Assembly: GCA_902494245.1 (NCBI GenBank)
Contig: CABUSR010000003.1
Coordinates: 14,253-78,252, forward strand
Direction: 5' to 3'
DNA length: 64,000 bases
From: an uncultured Collinsella sp.
GTDB taxonomy: Bacteria; Actinomycetota; Coriobacteriia; Coriobacteriales; Coriobacteriaceae
The translations under genes and the position numbers were made by a program. Shown here in pieces: positions 8,801 to 16,756 of this stretch. Under the pieces are notes generated by a model. The model saw only the letters and a list, made by a program, of their open reading frames with translations, was not told where the DNA came from and did not search any database. Every line of letters starts with the position of its first letter. The stretch's first letter is position 1.

Positions 8801-8881
8801 CTGGTCGAGCAGCCGGTTTTGGAATTGCTTGAACCCCAAGCAGTGCCTCCGATAACCAATCCAAAATCGGCTCCTGACCAG
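8801..8881. repeat. Imperfect long inverted repeat between kdgK and kdgA
   Basis: CTGGTCGAGCAGCCGGTTTT (from 8801) pairs imperfectly with 8857-8881 over about 25 bp. A smaller CAAAACC...GGTTTTG pair lies at 8755-8782. It belongs to the general set of long intergenic palindromes in this window. Confidence 0.6.
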
Positions 8882-8931
8882 CACATTTGGTAATCACGCG
8901 CCCATGCGCGCCACGCATCGAAAGGAACATC

Positions 8932-9573
8932 ATGTTCGATCAGTTCTACACCACGCTTGAGTCCCTGGGCATCGTGCCGGTCGTTGTGCTCGACAAGGTC
9001 GAGGACGCCGCTCCGCTCGCCCACGCCCTTATGGCAGCTGGCATGAAGTCCGCCGAGGTCACCTTCCGCACCGCCTGCGCCGCCGAGTGCATCGCCGCTA
9101 TGGCCGAGGCCGAGCCCGAGATGTGCGTTGGCGCCGGCACTGTCCTGACCGTCGAGCAGGTTGAGCAGGCCCGCGCCGCCGGTGCCAAGTTCATCGTCTC
9201 CCCGGGTTACAACGAGGACGTCGTGAAGCATTGCATCGACATCGAGCTGCCCGTCCTTCCCGGCACCGTGACCCCCTCCGAGGTCACCGCAGCCGAGAAC
9301 CTGGGCCTCAAGGTCACCAAGTTCTTCCCCGCGTCCCAGTATGGCGGCCTGAACACCATCAAGGCCCTCGCCGCTCCGTTTGTCGGTCACCGCTTTATGC
9401 CTACCGGCGGCGTGAGCACCGCCAACGTCGAGGAGTACCTGAGCTCCTCCGCCATCATCGCCTGCGGTGGCACCTGGATGGTCAAGCCGGCCCTGTTTGC
9501 CGACGGCGACTTCTCCAAGGTCGAGCAGATCGCCCGCGAGGCCATGGACGTCGTCAAGAAGGTCCGCGGCTAG
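8932..9573 (+). CDS. kdgA: KDPG/KHG aldolase
   Basis: Class I aldolase splitting KDPG into pyruvate and glyceraldehyde-3-phosphate. The 213-residue protein starts at 8932 behind GAAAGGAAC. Family motifs: IVPVVVLDKVEDA, EVTFRTACA (Glu and Arg of the active site), VGAGTVLT, SPGYNEDVV, LPGTVTPSEV, and KFFPASQYGG with the Schiff-base Lys. The phosphate loop is MPTGGVS. It is the last step of the KDG route and is shared by the galacturonate and unsaturated-uronate branches. Confidence 0.95.
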   Translation: MFDQFYTTLESLGIVPVVVLDKVEDAAPLAHALMAAGMKSAEVTFRTACAAECIAAMAEAEPEMCVGAGTVLTVEQVEQARAAGAKFIVSPGYNEDVVKHCIDIELPVLPGTVTPSEVTAAENLGLKVTKFFPASQYGGLNTIKALAAPFVGHRFMPTGGVSTANVEEYLSSSAIIACGGTWMVKPALFADGDFSKVEQIAREAMDVVKKVRG

Positions 9574-9591
9574 GTTTAGCTCTCTATCGTG

Positions 9592-9629
9592 AAAGGGGGC
9601 GTGCCCTAAACCTCGCCCCCTTTCTTTTA
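9592..9629 (+). terminator. Terminator after kdgA
   Basis: AAAGGGGGC (9592-9600) pairs with GCCCCCTTT (9615-9623), followed by CTTTTAA. Confidence 0.85.
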
Positions 9630-9729
9630 AAGCGGTTCGGAAGCGCGCCGTTTCCGTCACGAACAAGAACCAAAACCGTCTTGTATGCTGATAGAACGTG
9701 ACGGAAGCGACACGCCTCCAAGCCGCTTT
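9629..9729. repeat. Long 33-bp-arm inverted repeat
   Basis: Arms 9629-9661 and 9697-9729 match over 33 positions with a few G-U-compatible changes; a 35-base loop separates them. It follows the kdgA terminator directly. With the terminator at 9592 and the hairpin at 9792-9858, it fills the 323-base gap between kdgA and the GntR gene. Confidence 0.7.
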
Positions 9730-9791
9730 GCCTACTCGGCTGGCCGTCGCGCTCAACTAAGCCACTTCGACAAAAGCCGAGCCACCAAAAC

Positions 9792-9858
9792 AGCTGCGGT
9801 GCCGTCTGGAGGAATGGACCCTTGCTTCCGGTCTTTTCCTCCAAGCGGCGCCGCAGCT
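9792..9858 (-). terminator. Terminator-like hairpin after the GntR regulator
   Basis: 22-bp arms 9792-9813 and 9837-9858 pair with three mismatches. On the minus strand the stem is followed by GTTTTGG. It lies 39 bases past the stop of the GntR-family gene. Confidence 0.65.
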
Positions 9859-9896
9859 TTGTGCCCCGGTCACACCGCAACTTATATGGGGATTGA

Positions 9897-10589
9897 TTAG
9901 ATGAACGAGTCTTTGGACAGCTCAAAATAGTCGGGATGCAAGGCGATAACCGGGCCCTGCTCCTCGGGCATCAGGTGCAAGTGCGTCTCTGCCAGATAGC
10001 TCGCCGCATCGGTATCGCCCCTCTTAATGGCCTCGAGAATCCGGCGATGCTGCCGACGAATCGGCTCCCAATCCAGGTCCTGCGACACCATACGCAACCA
10101 GTTGTATCGCTCAAAATGTGTGTTGACGCTCTTCATCCAATCCCACAACATGTGACGGCCGGCAATCTCAAAACACGTCTCATGGAACAGGTTGTCCAGA
10201 TCGAAAAAGCGACGCGTTTCGCTATGGTCGAGCGACTCGGACTCGGCAAGAATCTGCTCGAGCCGCTGCTTTTGCTCGGGCGTAGCAGCCGAACAGCATT
10301 TAATAAGCACGCTTCTCTCGAGTTTTTCGCGCAAGAAACAGGCGTTCTCGGCGCGCTCCATGCTGATTTTCGAGACATAGGTGCCGCTTTTGGGACGCGT
10401 TTCCACCAGCTCCTGCTCACGCAGGCGCACAAAGGACTCGCGAATGGGCGTGCGCCCGATTCCCGTCTCCTTTTCCAGACCAATCGCCGAAAGACGCGTG
10501 CCGGGCCTGAGCTCGGCATAGATGATCTTGGAGCGCAATGCGGTGTATGCCTGATCTTGCAGGCTCTGATTATGCTGGTGTTGTTCCAT
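9897..10589 (-). CDS. GntR-family transcriptional regulator (FCD type)
   Basis: A 230-residue regulator with an N-terminal winged helix (YTALRSKIIYAELRPGTRLS, GIGRTPIRESFVRLREQELV) and an all-helical FCD ligand domain with metal-type positions (DLDNLFHETCFEIAG, HRRILEAIKRGD, ETHLH). Start at MEQHQH (10589), behind GAGGGC. It is monocistronic and its target is not visible. FCD regulators often sense sugar acids or carboxylates, so a link to the nearby kdg genes is possible but unproven. Confidence 0.85.
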   Translation of the reverse strand: MEQHQHNQSLQDQAYTALRSKIIYAELRPGTRLSAIGLEKETGIGRTPIRESFVRLREQELVETRPKSGTYVSKISMERAENACFLREKLERSVLIKCCSAATPEQKQRLEQILAESESLDHSETRRFFDLDNLFHETCFEIAGRHMLWDWMKSVNTHFERYNWLRMVSQDLDWEPIRRQHRRILEAIKRGDTDAASYLAETHLHLMPEEQGPVIALHPDYFELSKDSFI

Positions 10590-10661
10590 AAAGCCCTCGG
10601 ATGAAGCCTCGGTTAATCGAATACCACCATGCAATACTATCGCATCCCCCGCCCCCCTCAT

Positions 10662-10730
10662 AAGTTGCGGTGGAATAGTTCCTGCTCAAAGCCTTCAGCA
10701 GCAAAAACAGGAACTATTCCACCGCAACTT
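10662..10730. repeat. Perfect 23-bp inverted repeat, AAGTTGCGGTGGAATA class
   Basis: Arms 10662-10684 and 10708-10730 are exact reverse complements with a 23-base loop. The outer 16 bases match the element at 20594-20660. The neighbouring genes point away from it on both sides, so it cannot be the terminator of either. Confidence 0.85.
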
Positions 10731-10797
10731 CCAACAGTCTTTTTGGGACGTGGCTTTTTTGGCTACCCTGAGCCGCAGGTCGGCCCCTTGCCACAAA

Positions 10798-10940
10798 AGG
10801 GGCCCATCTACTACGTTAACGCGGAGAGCCCAGACCATGCTGAAAAGTGCAAAAACAAAACCGCTGGTAGAGAGCTTATCGATTTTCAAAATAGCCGGCT
10901 ATGGTTGACCTCTGCGGCTTAAACGTAGTAGATAGGCCCT
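10798..10940. repeat. Long-range inverted repeat around CTACTACGTTAA
   Basis: AGGGGCCCATCTACTACGTT (from 10798) pairs with 10911-10940 over about 28 bp with small gaps; about 83 bases lie between. It fills most of the gap between the perfect palindrome at 10662 and the repeat array at 11001. No gene is seen in 10590-11073. Confidence 0.65.
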
Positions 10941-11000
10941 ATTCGTGGCACAGCACTACTCCATCCCAAATTGGCACCGCAAAACCCGCGAGTAGCGCTT

Positions 11001-11066
11001 ACTTTGCTATATCTCACTATACTTTGCTATATCTTGCTATACTTTGCTATATCTTGCTATATCTTG
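11001..11066 (+). promoter_or_regulatory. 10-bp-phased TTGCTAT repeat array before the ATPase gene
   Basis: Three copies of a 20-base unit (ACTTTGCTATATCTTGCTAT; first copy has one variant half), each made of two 10-base half-units, run from 11001 to 11060, followed by a partial unit. One site per helical turn puts all sites on one face of the DNA. TATACT -10-like hexamers at 11018-11023 and 11038-11043 lie inside the array. The array ends 13 bases before the start codon, so it covers both promoter and leader. Confidence 0.8.
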
Positions 11067-11073
11067 AGCAAAG

Positions 11074-12174
11074 GTGGCTCACATTCAAACAAACCCTTTT
11101 AAGCCCACAGCAGGTAAAACACCTCCCACGATTATCGGCCGCGAAGATGTGCTCGAAGAATTCAATGAGGGCCTCGTCAACGGGCCTGGTGCCCCGGGGC
11201 GCCTAATGCGCATAGCCGGCGTCCGTGGAACGGGCAAGACGGTCCTCCTTGACGAGTGCTCACGTTTGGCGCAAAGCCGTGGCTGGACGGTCATAAAAGA
11301 GGTCGCAACCGAGGGACTTTGCCAGCGCATTCTCGAACAGCTGCAGCCCAAATTCCAGGCCAAACACGCCAGATTTGAGCCCACCGTAGCTGGCATATCC
11401 ATCGGCAGCATAGACATTGAGCGAATCGGTCCATCGCTACGCGACGCCATGAGACAGACAATATCCAAGAATGAAAATGGCCTGCTCATCACTCTCGACG
11501 AGGTTCAAGACGCAGAGCTCGATGAGGTCCGAACGCTCTCCATTGCGATTCAGCAGGTTATCGGCGAAGACCTTGATATCGCCTTTGTTTTTGCGGGGCT
11601 GCCTTCGATGATTGAAAGCATCATCAACGGAAAGACACTTACGTTTTTGCGCCGTGCCCTCCCCTTTGACCTGAAGGCTGTGGCAGTAACCGAAGTGTCG
11701 TACTCCCTCGAGGAAACCATTGAAGCGTCTGGCATGGAGTTGCAGCCAGGTATTGCCGGCCAACTTGCCGAGGCAACGCAAGGTTATCCTTTCATGATCC
11801 AACTCGTTGGATACTACGCATGGCAGTTGGCAAGACGCGCACATACACCGATTATTGGAGAAGAAGAAGCCGAGCGCGGCATTGCAACGGCACGCGAACG
11901 CTTCTGTGCCATGGTGATTGAGCCCGCGCTACAGCGCATTCCGCCCACGTGCATCGCTTATCTGCTGAGCATGGCATCTTTGGGGCAGACGAGCTCGACC
12001 AGCATGGTTGCCGATGCCCTAAACAAAACGCCTCAACAGGTGAGTTCCGTCCGCAGCCGCCTGTTAAGAGAATCGATTATCGAGGCTCCCTCGTACGGCA
12101 AGGTCTCATTTGCCATCCCCTACATGCGCGACTACCTCTACGAGCACAAAGCCGAACTGGAAGTTGAACTGTAG
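11074..12174 (+). CDS. Orphan AAA/STAND-type ATPase with C-terminal winged helix
   Basis: Function unknown. The 366-residue protein has a Walker A (GVRGTGKTVLL, about residue 50), a Walker B (LLITLDEVQD), a sensor-like region (IAFVFAGLPS), a lid-like helical part (QLAEATQGYPFMIQLVG) and a C-terminal helix-turn-helix (SMVADALNKTPQQVSSVRSRL). This plan resembles archaeal-type/ORC-like ATPases found as orphan genes. The start is GTG at 11074 because the next Met is inside the nucleotide-binding domain. Only a weak AGCAAAG lies before it, at the very end of the phased array. GC is lower than in neighbouring genes. It has no partner gene. Confidence 0.8.
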   Translation: MAHIQTNPFKPTAGKTPPTIIGREDVLEEFNEGLVNGPGAPGRLMRIAGVRGTGKTVLLDECSRLAQSRGWTVIKEVATEGLCQRILEQLQPKFQAKHARFEPTVAGISIGSIDIERIGPSLRDAMRQTISKNENGLLITLDEVQDAELDEVRTLSIAIQQVIGEDLDIAFVFAGLPSMIESIINGKTLTFLRRALPFDLKAVAVTEVSYSLEETIEASGMELQPGIAGQLAEATQGYPFMIQLVGYYAWQLARRAHTPIIGEEEAERGIATARERFCAMVIEPALQRIPPTCIAYLLSMASLGQTSSTSMVADALNKTPQQVSSVRSRLLRESIIEAPSYGKVSFAIPYMRDYLYEHKAELEVEL

Positions 12175-12191
12175 AAACGGCAACTGCCCTG

Positions 12192-12247
12192 CAAGACGAA
12201 AACCGTTTTCGTACGGATTAAAGCAGACGTAAACGATTTTCGTCTTG
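12192..12247 (+). terminator. Hairpin after the ATPase gene, start of a TTTTCGTACG-rich stretch
   Basis: 17-bp arms 12192-12208 and 12231-12247 pair with one mismatch, but no U-run follows. Related TTTCGTACG/TTTCGTCCG words recur at 12207, 12280 and 12312. Confidence 0.5.
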
Positions 12248-12338
12248 ATTTGCGTACGGAATAAGGATGGAAATTGCGCTTTCGTACGTTTTTTCCCTAG
12301 ACGCAACGTGCTTTCGTCCGACGATACGTCTGCAATCC

Positions 12339-12388
12339 AGACGAAAAGAACCCCGAGCTCGTATGAACTCGAGGCTCTTTGTGCCGCG
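12339..12388 (-). terminator. Terminator after the sugar-acid dehydratase
   Basis: On the minus strand an imperfect stem (AAGAGCCTCGAG with CTCGGGGTTCTT) is followed by TTTCG. It lies about 40-80 bases past the dehydratase stop. Confidence 0.55.
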
Positions 12389-12423
12389 CATCTATGAGAG
12401 GAGATATTTGATGCGCAAGGGCG

Positions 12424-14202
12424 CTACTCCATGTAGCCCCCTTGAATGGCGGAAACTGCATGCTCGGTAAAGAACTTGAGCGTGCCGGAGGTATAGCGAT
12501 TAGCCTTGGGCTTCCAAGCGGCTCGGCGCTCGGCCAGGACGGCGTCGACCTCGGCCGGCTCCATCTCCTTACCGGCGATGCCCACGATGGACAGCGAGCG
12601 CTCGGGGATGTTGATTCGGATAAGGTCGCCCTCCTCAATCAGGGCAATCGGACCGCCCACAGCGGCCTCGGGCGAAACGTGACCGATAGCCGGGCCCTTG
12701 GAGGCGCCGGAGAAGCGGCCGTCAGTGATCAGGGCAATGCTCGCGCCCAGCTCGGGGTCGCTGGCGATAGCCTCGGTGGTGTAGAACATCTCGGGCATGC
12801 CGGAGCCCTTGGGGCCCTCGTAGCGAATGATGACGGCGTCGCCGGGCCTGACCTCGTGCGTCAGGACGGCGTGAATGGCGTCCTCCTCGCAATCGAACGG
12901 ACGTGCCTTAAGCGTGGCCTGGAACATCTCGCGCGGAACAACCGTGTGCTTGACGACCGCGCCCTCGGGAGCAAGATTGCCGTGGAGGATGGCGATGGAA
13001 CCGTCGGTGCCGAAGGCCTGGTCAAACGGACGAATGATGTCCTCGCGCTTGAGATTCCACTTCTCAAGGTAACGACCGCACTTCTCGTAGTAACCGTTGT
13101 TCTTGAGGTCCTCGAGGTTCTCGCCGAGAGTCTTGCCGGTGACGGTCATAACGTCGAGGTGGAGCATCGACTTGATCTCCTCCATGATGCGCGGCACGCC
13201 GCCCGCATAGTAGAAGAACTGCGCCGGCCACTCGCCTGCGGGGCGAACGTTGAGCAGGTAGTGGGCGCCACGGTGCAGGCGATCGAAATCGTCGGCGGAC
13301 ATCTCGATGCCAAACTCGCGGGCGATCGCGGGAATGTGCAGCAGGGAGTTGGTGGAACCAGAGATGGCGCCGTGGACCATGATGAGGTTCTCGAAGGATT
13401 CCTTGGTCACGATGTCGCGCGGACACAGGTTGTGCTCGGAGAGCCACACGGACTGACGGCCGGCCTCGCGCGCAAATTCGCGCAGGTCGGAGCTCGTCGC
13501 AGGCAGCAGGGCCGTGCCGGGCAGCATAAGGCCCAGGGCCTCGGCGGTAACCTGCATGGTCGACGCGGTGCCCATAAACGAGCAGGCGCCGCAGCTGGGG
13601 CATGCGTTGTGCTTGGCAAACTCAAGCTCCTCGCGGGAGATCTCGCCGCGCTCGTAGCGGGCCGAGATGGCGCCGAGCTGCTCCAGGGTCAACAGATCGG
13701 GGCCGGCATCCATGACGCCGCCGGTAACGACGATGGAGGGGATGTTAATGCGGCCCATGGCCATGAGGTTCGCAGGTAGGCCCTTATCGCAGCTGGCGAC
13801 AAAGACGCCGGCGTCGAACGGGGTGGCCTTGGCATGAATCTCGATCATGTTGGCGATCATGTCGCGGCTGGGCAGCGAGTAGTTAATGCCGTCGTGGCCC
13901 TGGGCCTCGCCGTCGCAGATATCGGTGCAGAAATAACGCGCGCCGTGGCCGCCAGCCTCGGCAACGCCGGCACGAACCTCCTCGACCAGCTCAAACAGGC
14001 CGGCAGAACCCGGGTGCGAGTCGCCGAACGTCGACTCGATAATGACCTGCGGCTTGTCCAAATCCTCGATAGTCCAGCCGGAGCCCAGACGCAGCGGGTC
14101 CATCTCGGGGCTGATGGTGCGGAACTTGCCGGATCGCGGCTGCAGCTTGGCAACCAGGTCGGCCGCCTCCTGCTGAATCTGCGCCTTGGTCTTCTCGTCC
14201 AT
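12424..14202 (-). CDS. IlvD/Edd-family sugar-acid dehydratase, YjhG/YagF-like
   Basis: Predicted Fe-S dehydratase turning an aldonate into a 2-keto-3-deoxy acid. The 592-residue protein starts at 14202 behind AGAGGAGAG. Cluster cysteines sit in TDICDGEAQG, ASCDKGLPA and NACPSCGACSFMGTAST. Motifs VHGAISGSTNSLLHIPAIA, DVMTVTGKTLGENL and GNLAPEGAVVKHT resemble, from memory, the E. coli xylonate dehydratases YjhG/YagF more than housekeeping dihydroxyacid dehydratase. No other branched-chain amino-acid gene is near. A GntP permease lies directly upstream on the same strand, as in the E. coli yjhF-yjhG pair. The substrate (xylonate, gluconate or another aldonate) cannot be told from sequence; a gluconate-type substrate would yield KDG for kdgK. 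Confidence 0.8.
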   Translation of the reverse strand: MDEKTKAQIQQEAADLVAKLQPRSGKFRTISPEMDPLRLGSGWTIEDLDKPQVIIESTFGDSHPGSAGLFELVEEVRAGVAEAGGHGARYFCTDICDGEAQGHDGINYSLPSRDMIANMIEIHAKATPFDAGVFVASCDKGLPANLMAMGRINIPSIVVTGGVMDAGPDLLTLEQLGAISARYERGEISREELEFAKHNACPSCGACSFMGTASTMQVTAEALGLMLPGTALLPATSSDLREFAREAGRQSVWLSEHNLCPRDIVTKESFENLIMVHGAISGSTNSLLHIPAIAREFGIEMSADDFDRLHRGAHYLLNVRPAGEWPAQFFYYAGGVPRIMEEIKSMLHLDVMTVTGKTLGENLEDLKNNGYYEKCGRYLEKWNLKREDIIRPFDQAFGTDGSIAILHGNLAPEGAVVKHTVVPREMFQATLKARPFDCEEDAIHAVLTHEVRPGDAVIIRYEGPKGSGMPEMFYTTEAIASDPELGASIALITDGRFSGASKGPAIGHVSPEAAVGGPIALIEEGDLIRINIPERSLSIVGIAGKEMEPAEVDAVLAERRAAWKPKANRYTSGTLKFFTEHAVSAIQGGYME

Positions 14203-14310
14203 GATGCTCTCCTCTTTTGGTTTGAACGGTTGTACCAATCGTTGGTTAATGAATCAGGTATGAATAGGTACCGAGCGATGCACTCGGCGAACGATGCTTA
14301 GCTACATGGA

Positions 14311-15672
14311 CTAGGCGAAGAACGAAATCACCAGAGCGCAGGCAAGACCCGAAAGGCCGATGAGCGTCTCCATAACGGTCCAGGACTTGAGGGTGGTCTT
14401 CTCGTCAATCTCCAGGAACGAGGAGCACATCCAAAAACCGGCATCGTTGACGTGCGAGAGGGCCGTGGCACCGCCGCAGATAGCAAGACAGATAGCGGCA
14501 CGCATGAGCACTGAGGCTCCGGCAACCGCGGGCATGGCGGCCATAATGCCCGATGCCATGGTCATGGCGACGATGGAGCTGCCGACAGAGGCACGCACCA
14601 TGACGGCAATCAAAAAGGCAACAACCACCAAAGGCAGCGGTGAAGCCTCGAGCATAGGGCCAATAACCTGGCCCAAGCCGCAGTCCTGCAGCATCCAGCG
14701 AATGACGCCGCCGCAAGCGATAACCAGCAAGATCATGCCGACGGGCTTAAGAGAGCGGTCGAGCAAGGCCTTGAGCTCGGCGCCGGAGTAGCCGCGGCGC
14801 GCGCCCAGCAGATACATCGCGACGAGCGTGGCGAGCGTCAAAGCGACGAACGGCTTGCCCAGGAAGGCGAGAATCGAGGCGAGCTCGGCGGGCATGGGGA
14901 TATAAGAGGACAGCGTGCCCAGCAAAATCAAACAAAGCGGCGTGAGCACGATGGCAAGCACCATGCCAAAGGAGGGAAGCTCCTTTTCGTCGCTCGCGCC
15001 CTCGGCAGAGGTAAAGTGCTCCGGAACATCGGTAAAGATGCGACCGCCCACGTTGCGACCCCAGATGACGCCGGCGATCGCCATGGCGATGAAGGCGGTA
15101 GGGATACCGACGAGAATCATGGTGCCCAGGTCGACACCGAGCGTGCCGGCGACCAGAACCGACCCGGCCGATGGCGGCACAAACGCATAACCAGCGGCAA
15201 GTCCCGCGAGCAGCGCGATGCCGTAGTAGAGCGTCGACTTTTTGGTCTGCGATGCCACACTAAACGCAAGTGGAATCAAAACGACCACGCCGGCCTCAAA
15301 GAACACCGTAGTGCCGATAACCAGACCGGTAATGCCCAGCGCCCAGCTGGAATGACCCTGCCCAAAGGTATCGATGAAGGTCTGGGCGATCTTCTTGGCG
15401 CCGCCGCTCTCCTCAAGAATCTGGCCAAACATCGAGCCGAGGCCAATGAGCAGGGCGATGTTTTGCAGCGTGGTTCCCACGCCCTTGGTGACAGTGTCCG
15501 CCACCAGGTCGAGCGGCATACCGGCGCCGATGCCGATCGCGAGCGCCGAGACCATCATCGAAAGCACAGGATGCAGCTTGAACTTAATGATGAGCGCAAG
15601 CAGCAGCGCAATGCCCACGATGGCGGCGATGACCAGCCTGGTGGGGTCGGCCATAAACGTTGGGTCTGACAT
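14311..15672 (-). CDS. GntP-family aldonate:H+ symporter
   Basis: Inner-membrane permease of 453 residues with about 12-14 hydrophobic segments. GntP-family features are LIGLGSMFGQILEESGGA, FFEAGVVVLIPL, FVPPSAGSV and ATALSHVNDAGFW near the C-terminus. Start behind GGAGGAAAG. It lies upstream of and on the same strand as the YjhG-like dehydratase (108-base gap), so the pair probably imports and dehydrates one sugar acid. It diverges from a FadR-type regulator. Confidence 0.92.
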   Translation of the reverse strand: MSDPTFMADPTRLVIAAIVGIALLLALIIKFKLHPVLSMMVSALAIGIGAGMPLDLVADTVTKGVGTTLQNIALLIGLGSMFGQILEESGGAKKIAQTFIDTFGQGHSSWALGITGLVIGTTVFFEAGVVVLIPLAFSVASQTKKSTLYYGIALLAGLAAGYAFVPPSAGSVLVAGTLGVDLGTMILVGIPTAFIAMAIAGVIWGRNVGGRIFTDVPEHFTSAEGASDEKELPSFGMVLAIVLTPLCLILLGTLSSYIPMPAELASILAFLGKPFVALTLATLVAMYLLGARRGYSGAELKALLDRSLKPVGMILLVIACGGVIRWMLQDCGLGQVIGPMLEASPLPLVVVAFLIAVMVRASVGSSIVAMTMASGIMAAMPAVAGASVLMRAAICLAICGGATALSHVNDAGFWMCSSFLEIDEKTTLKSWTVMETLIGLSGLACALVISFFA

Positions 15673-15685
15673 CTTTCCTCCAATT

Positions 15686-15740
15686 CATCAGACCTTTTGA
15701 ATTCGGCTTAGACTATAGCGTGTTTTCAATAGGTCTGATG
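15686..15740. promoter_or_regulatory. Operator-like inverted repeat between permease and FadR-type regulator
   Basis: CATCAGACCT (15686-15695) is the exact inverse of AGGTCTGATG (15731-15740). Related CTGATG words recur at 15768 and 15875. A minus-strand -10-like TATAGT (complement of 15712-15717) lies between the arms. The divergent regulator is the likely ligand. Confidence 0.6.
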
Positions 15741-15903
15741 TTTCAAATTGAAATTTGTTCAAATACATCTGATGTATTTCATGAACGGTCTGTTTTGACG
15801 GTAAACGGCTACTTACAGCTCCCCACTGTCTAGGCGAACCGCCGCGGCTTCTGTTGAATGAGTTAGAATAGCTCTGATGAATTCTTTTGATATGAGGTGA
15901 AGC

Positions 15904-16596
15904 GTGGCACGAGCCGATTCGGGACTCCCCGAGCAGATTTCGGAGACAATTATTCAACTGATCCTGGATGAGCATCTTGAGCAAGGCGACCGCCTGCCCA
16001 AGGAGGCTGTGCTCGTCGAGCGCCTGGGTGCTGGCAGGAGCACCGTACGCGAGGCTATGAAGCTGCTGCAGTCGCGCAACATCGTGCGCATTAAGCAGGG
16101 CTCGGGCACCTATGTGGCATCAAACCCCGGCGTTGCCGACGATCCGCTGGGCTTTACCTTTATCGATGACAAGAGGCGCCTGGCGCGCGACCTGCTCGAA
16201 GTGCGCTTTATGATCGAGCCGCAGATGGCCAGCATGGCCGCAGAGCACGCGACCGACGATCAAATCATCTGCATTCAAGAGCTTTGCGATGAGTCCGAGC
16301 ACTTGGCCGCGCGGGACGAAGACTATTCTGCCGCCGACACCGCGTTTCACATCGCAATTGCCGAAAGCTGCGGCAACCTCGTCGTTCCCCGCCTAATGGG
16401 CGTGCTCAAGGCGTCTGTCCCCCTGTTTATTGACGTGACCGGCAAAAAGCTGGTTGAGGAAACCATCCGCACCCACCGTGGCGTGGCCGACGCCATCGCC
16501 GCGCGCAATCCCACCGCAGCGCACGACGCGATGTACCTGCATCTGGTGTACAACCGCAACATGATCGCAGAGGGAGCGCAGGAACAGAGCAAATAG
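15904..16596 (+). CDS. GntR-family regulator, FadR subfamily
   Basis: A 230-residue regulator with N-terminal winged helix (QGDRLPKEAVLVERLGAGRSTVREAMKLL) and C-terminal FCD domain (EVRFMIEPQMASMAAE, DTAFHIAIAESCGN, HRGVADAIAARNP). Start is GTG at 15904 behind GAGGTGA. It diverges from the GntP permease/dehydratase unit with an operator-like repeat between, so it most likely represses that unit in response to a sugar acid. Confidence 0.88.
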   Translation: MARADSGLPEQISETIIQLILDEHLEQGDRLPKEAVLVERLGAGRSTVREAMKLLQSRNIVRIKQGSGTYVASNPGVADDPLGFTFIDDKRRLARDLLEVRFMIEPQMASMAAEHATDDQIICIQELCDESEHLAARDEDYSAADTAFHIAIAESCGNLVVPRLMGVLKASVPLFIDVTGKKLVEETIRTHRGVADAIAARNPTAAHDAMYLHLVYNRNMIAEGAQEQSK

Positions 16597-16638
16597 ACGT
16601 CCGCACGGCAAGGGCGAGACTACCGTTCGCCTTTTAAA

Positions 16639-16739
16639 AGTGAACGTTCACCTGATTTTAGGGAATAAGGGGTGGCTATTACGTCGCTTCACCTATACTG
16701 ACCTTGTATGAAAAGCAAGACTTATATAGATGAACGTTT
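16639..16739 (+). promoter_or_regulatory. dhuD promoter with GGTGAACGTTCACC-type operator
   Basis: AGTGAACGTTCACCT at 16639-16653 is a near-perfect palindrome, and a half-type TGAACGTTT lies at 16731-16739. A -10-like TATACT is at 16694-16699 between them. The same operator recurs before GH105, the GPH symporter and uxaC. Confidence 0.75.
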
Positions 16740-16756
16740 CTTTTGAAAGGATCGCT

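Noticed and set aside
11001..11066. CRISPR array
   Set aside because: The 10- and 20-base units are contiguous with no unique spacers, and no cas gene is present.
10901..11206. Small membrane-protein-like frame across the repeat array
   Set aside because: Its hydrophobic residues come from translating the TTGCTATATC repeats, and it overlaps the ATPase start in another frame.
12424..14202. Housekeeping dihydroxyacid dehydratase IlvD
   Set aside because: Motifs around the cluster cysteines and the GntP neighbour fit YjhG-type sugar-acid dehydratases better, and no branched-chain biosynthesis gene is nearby.
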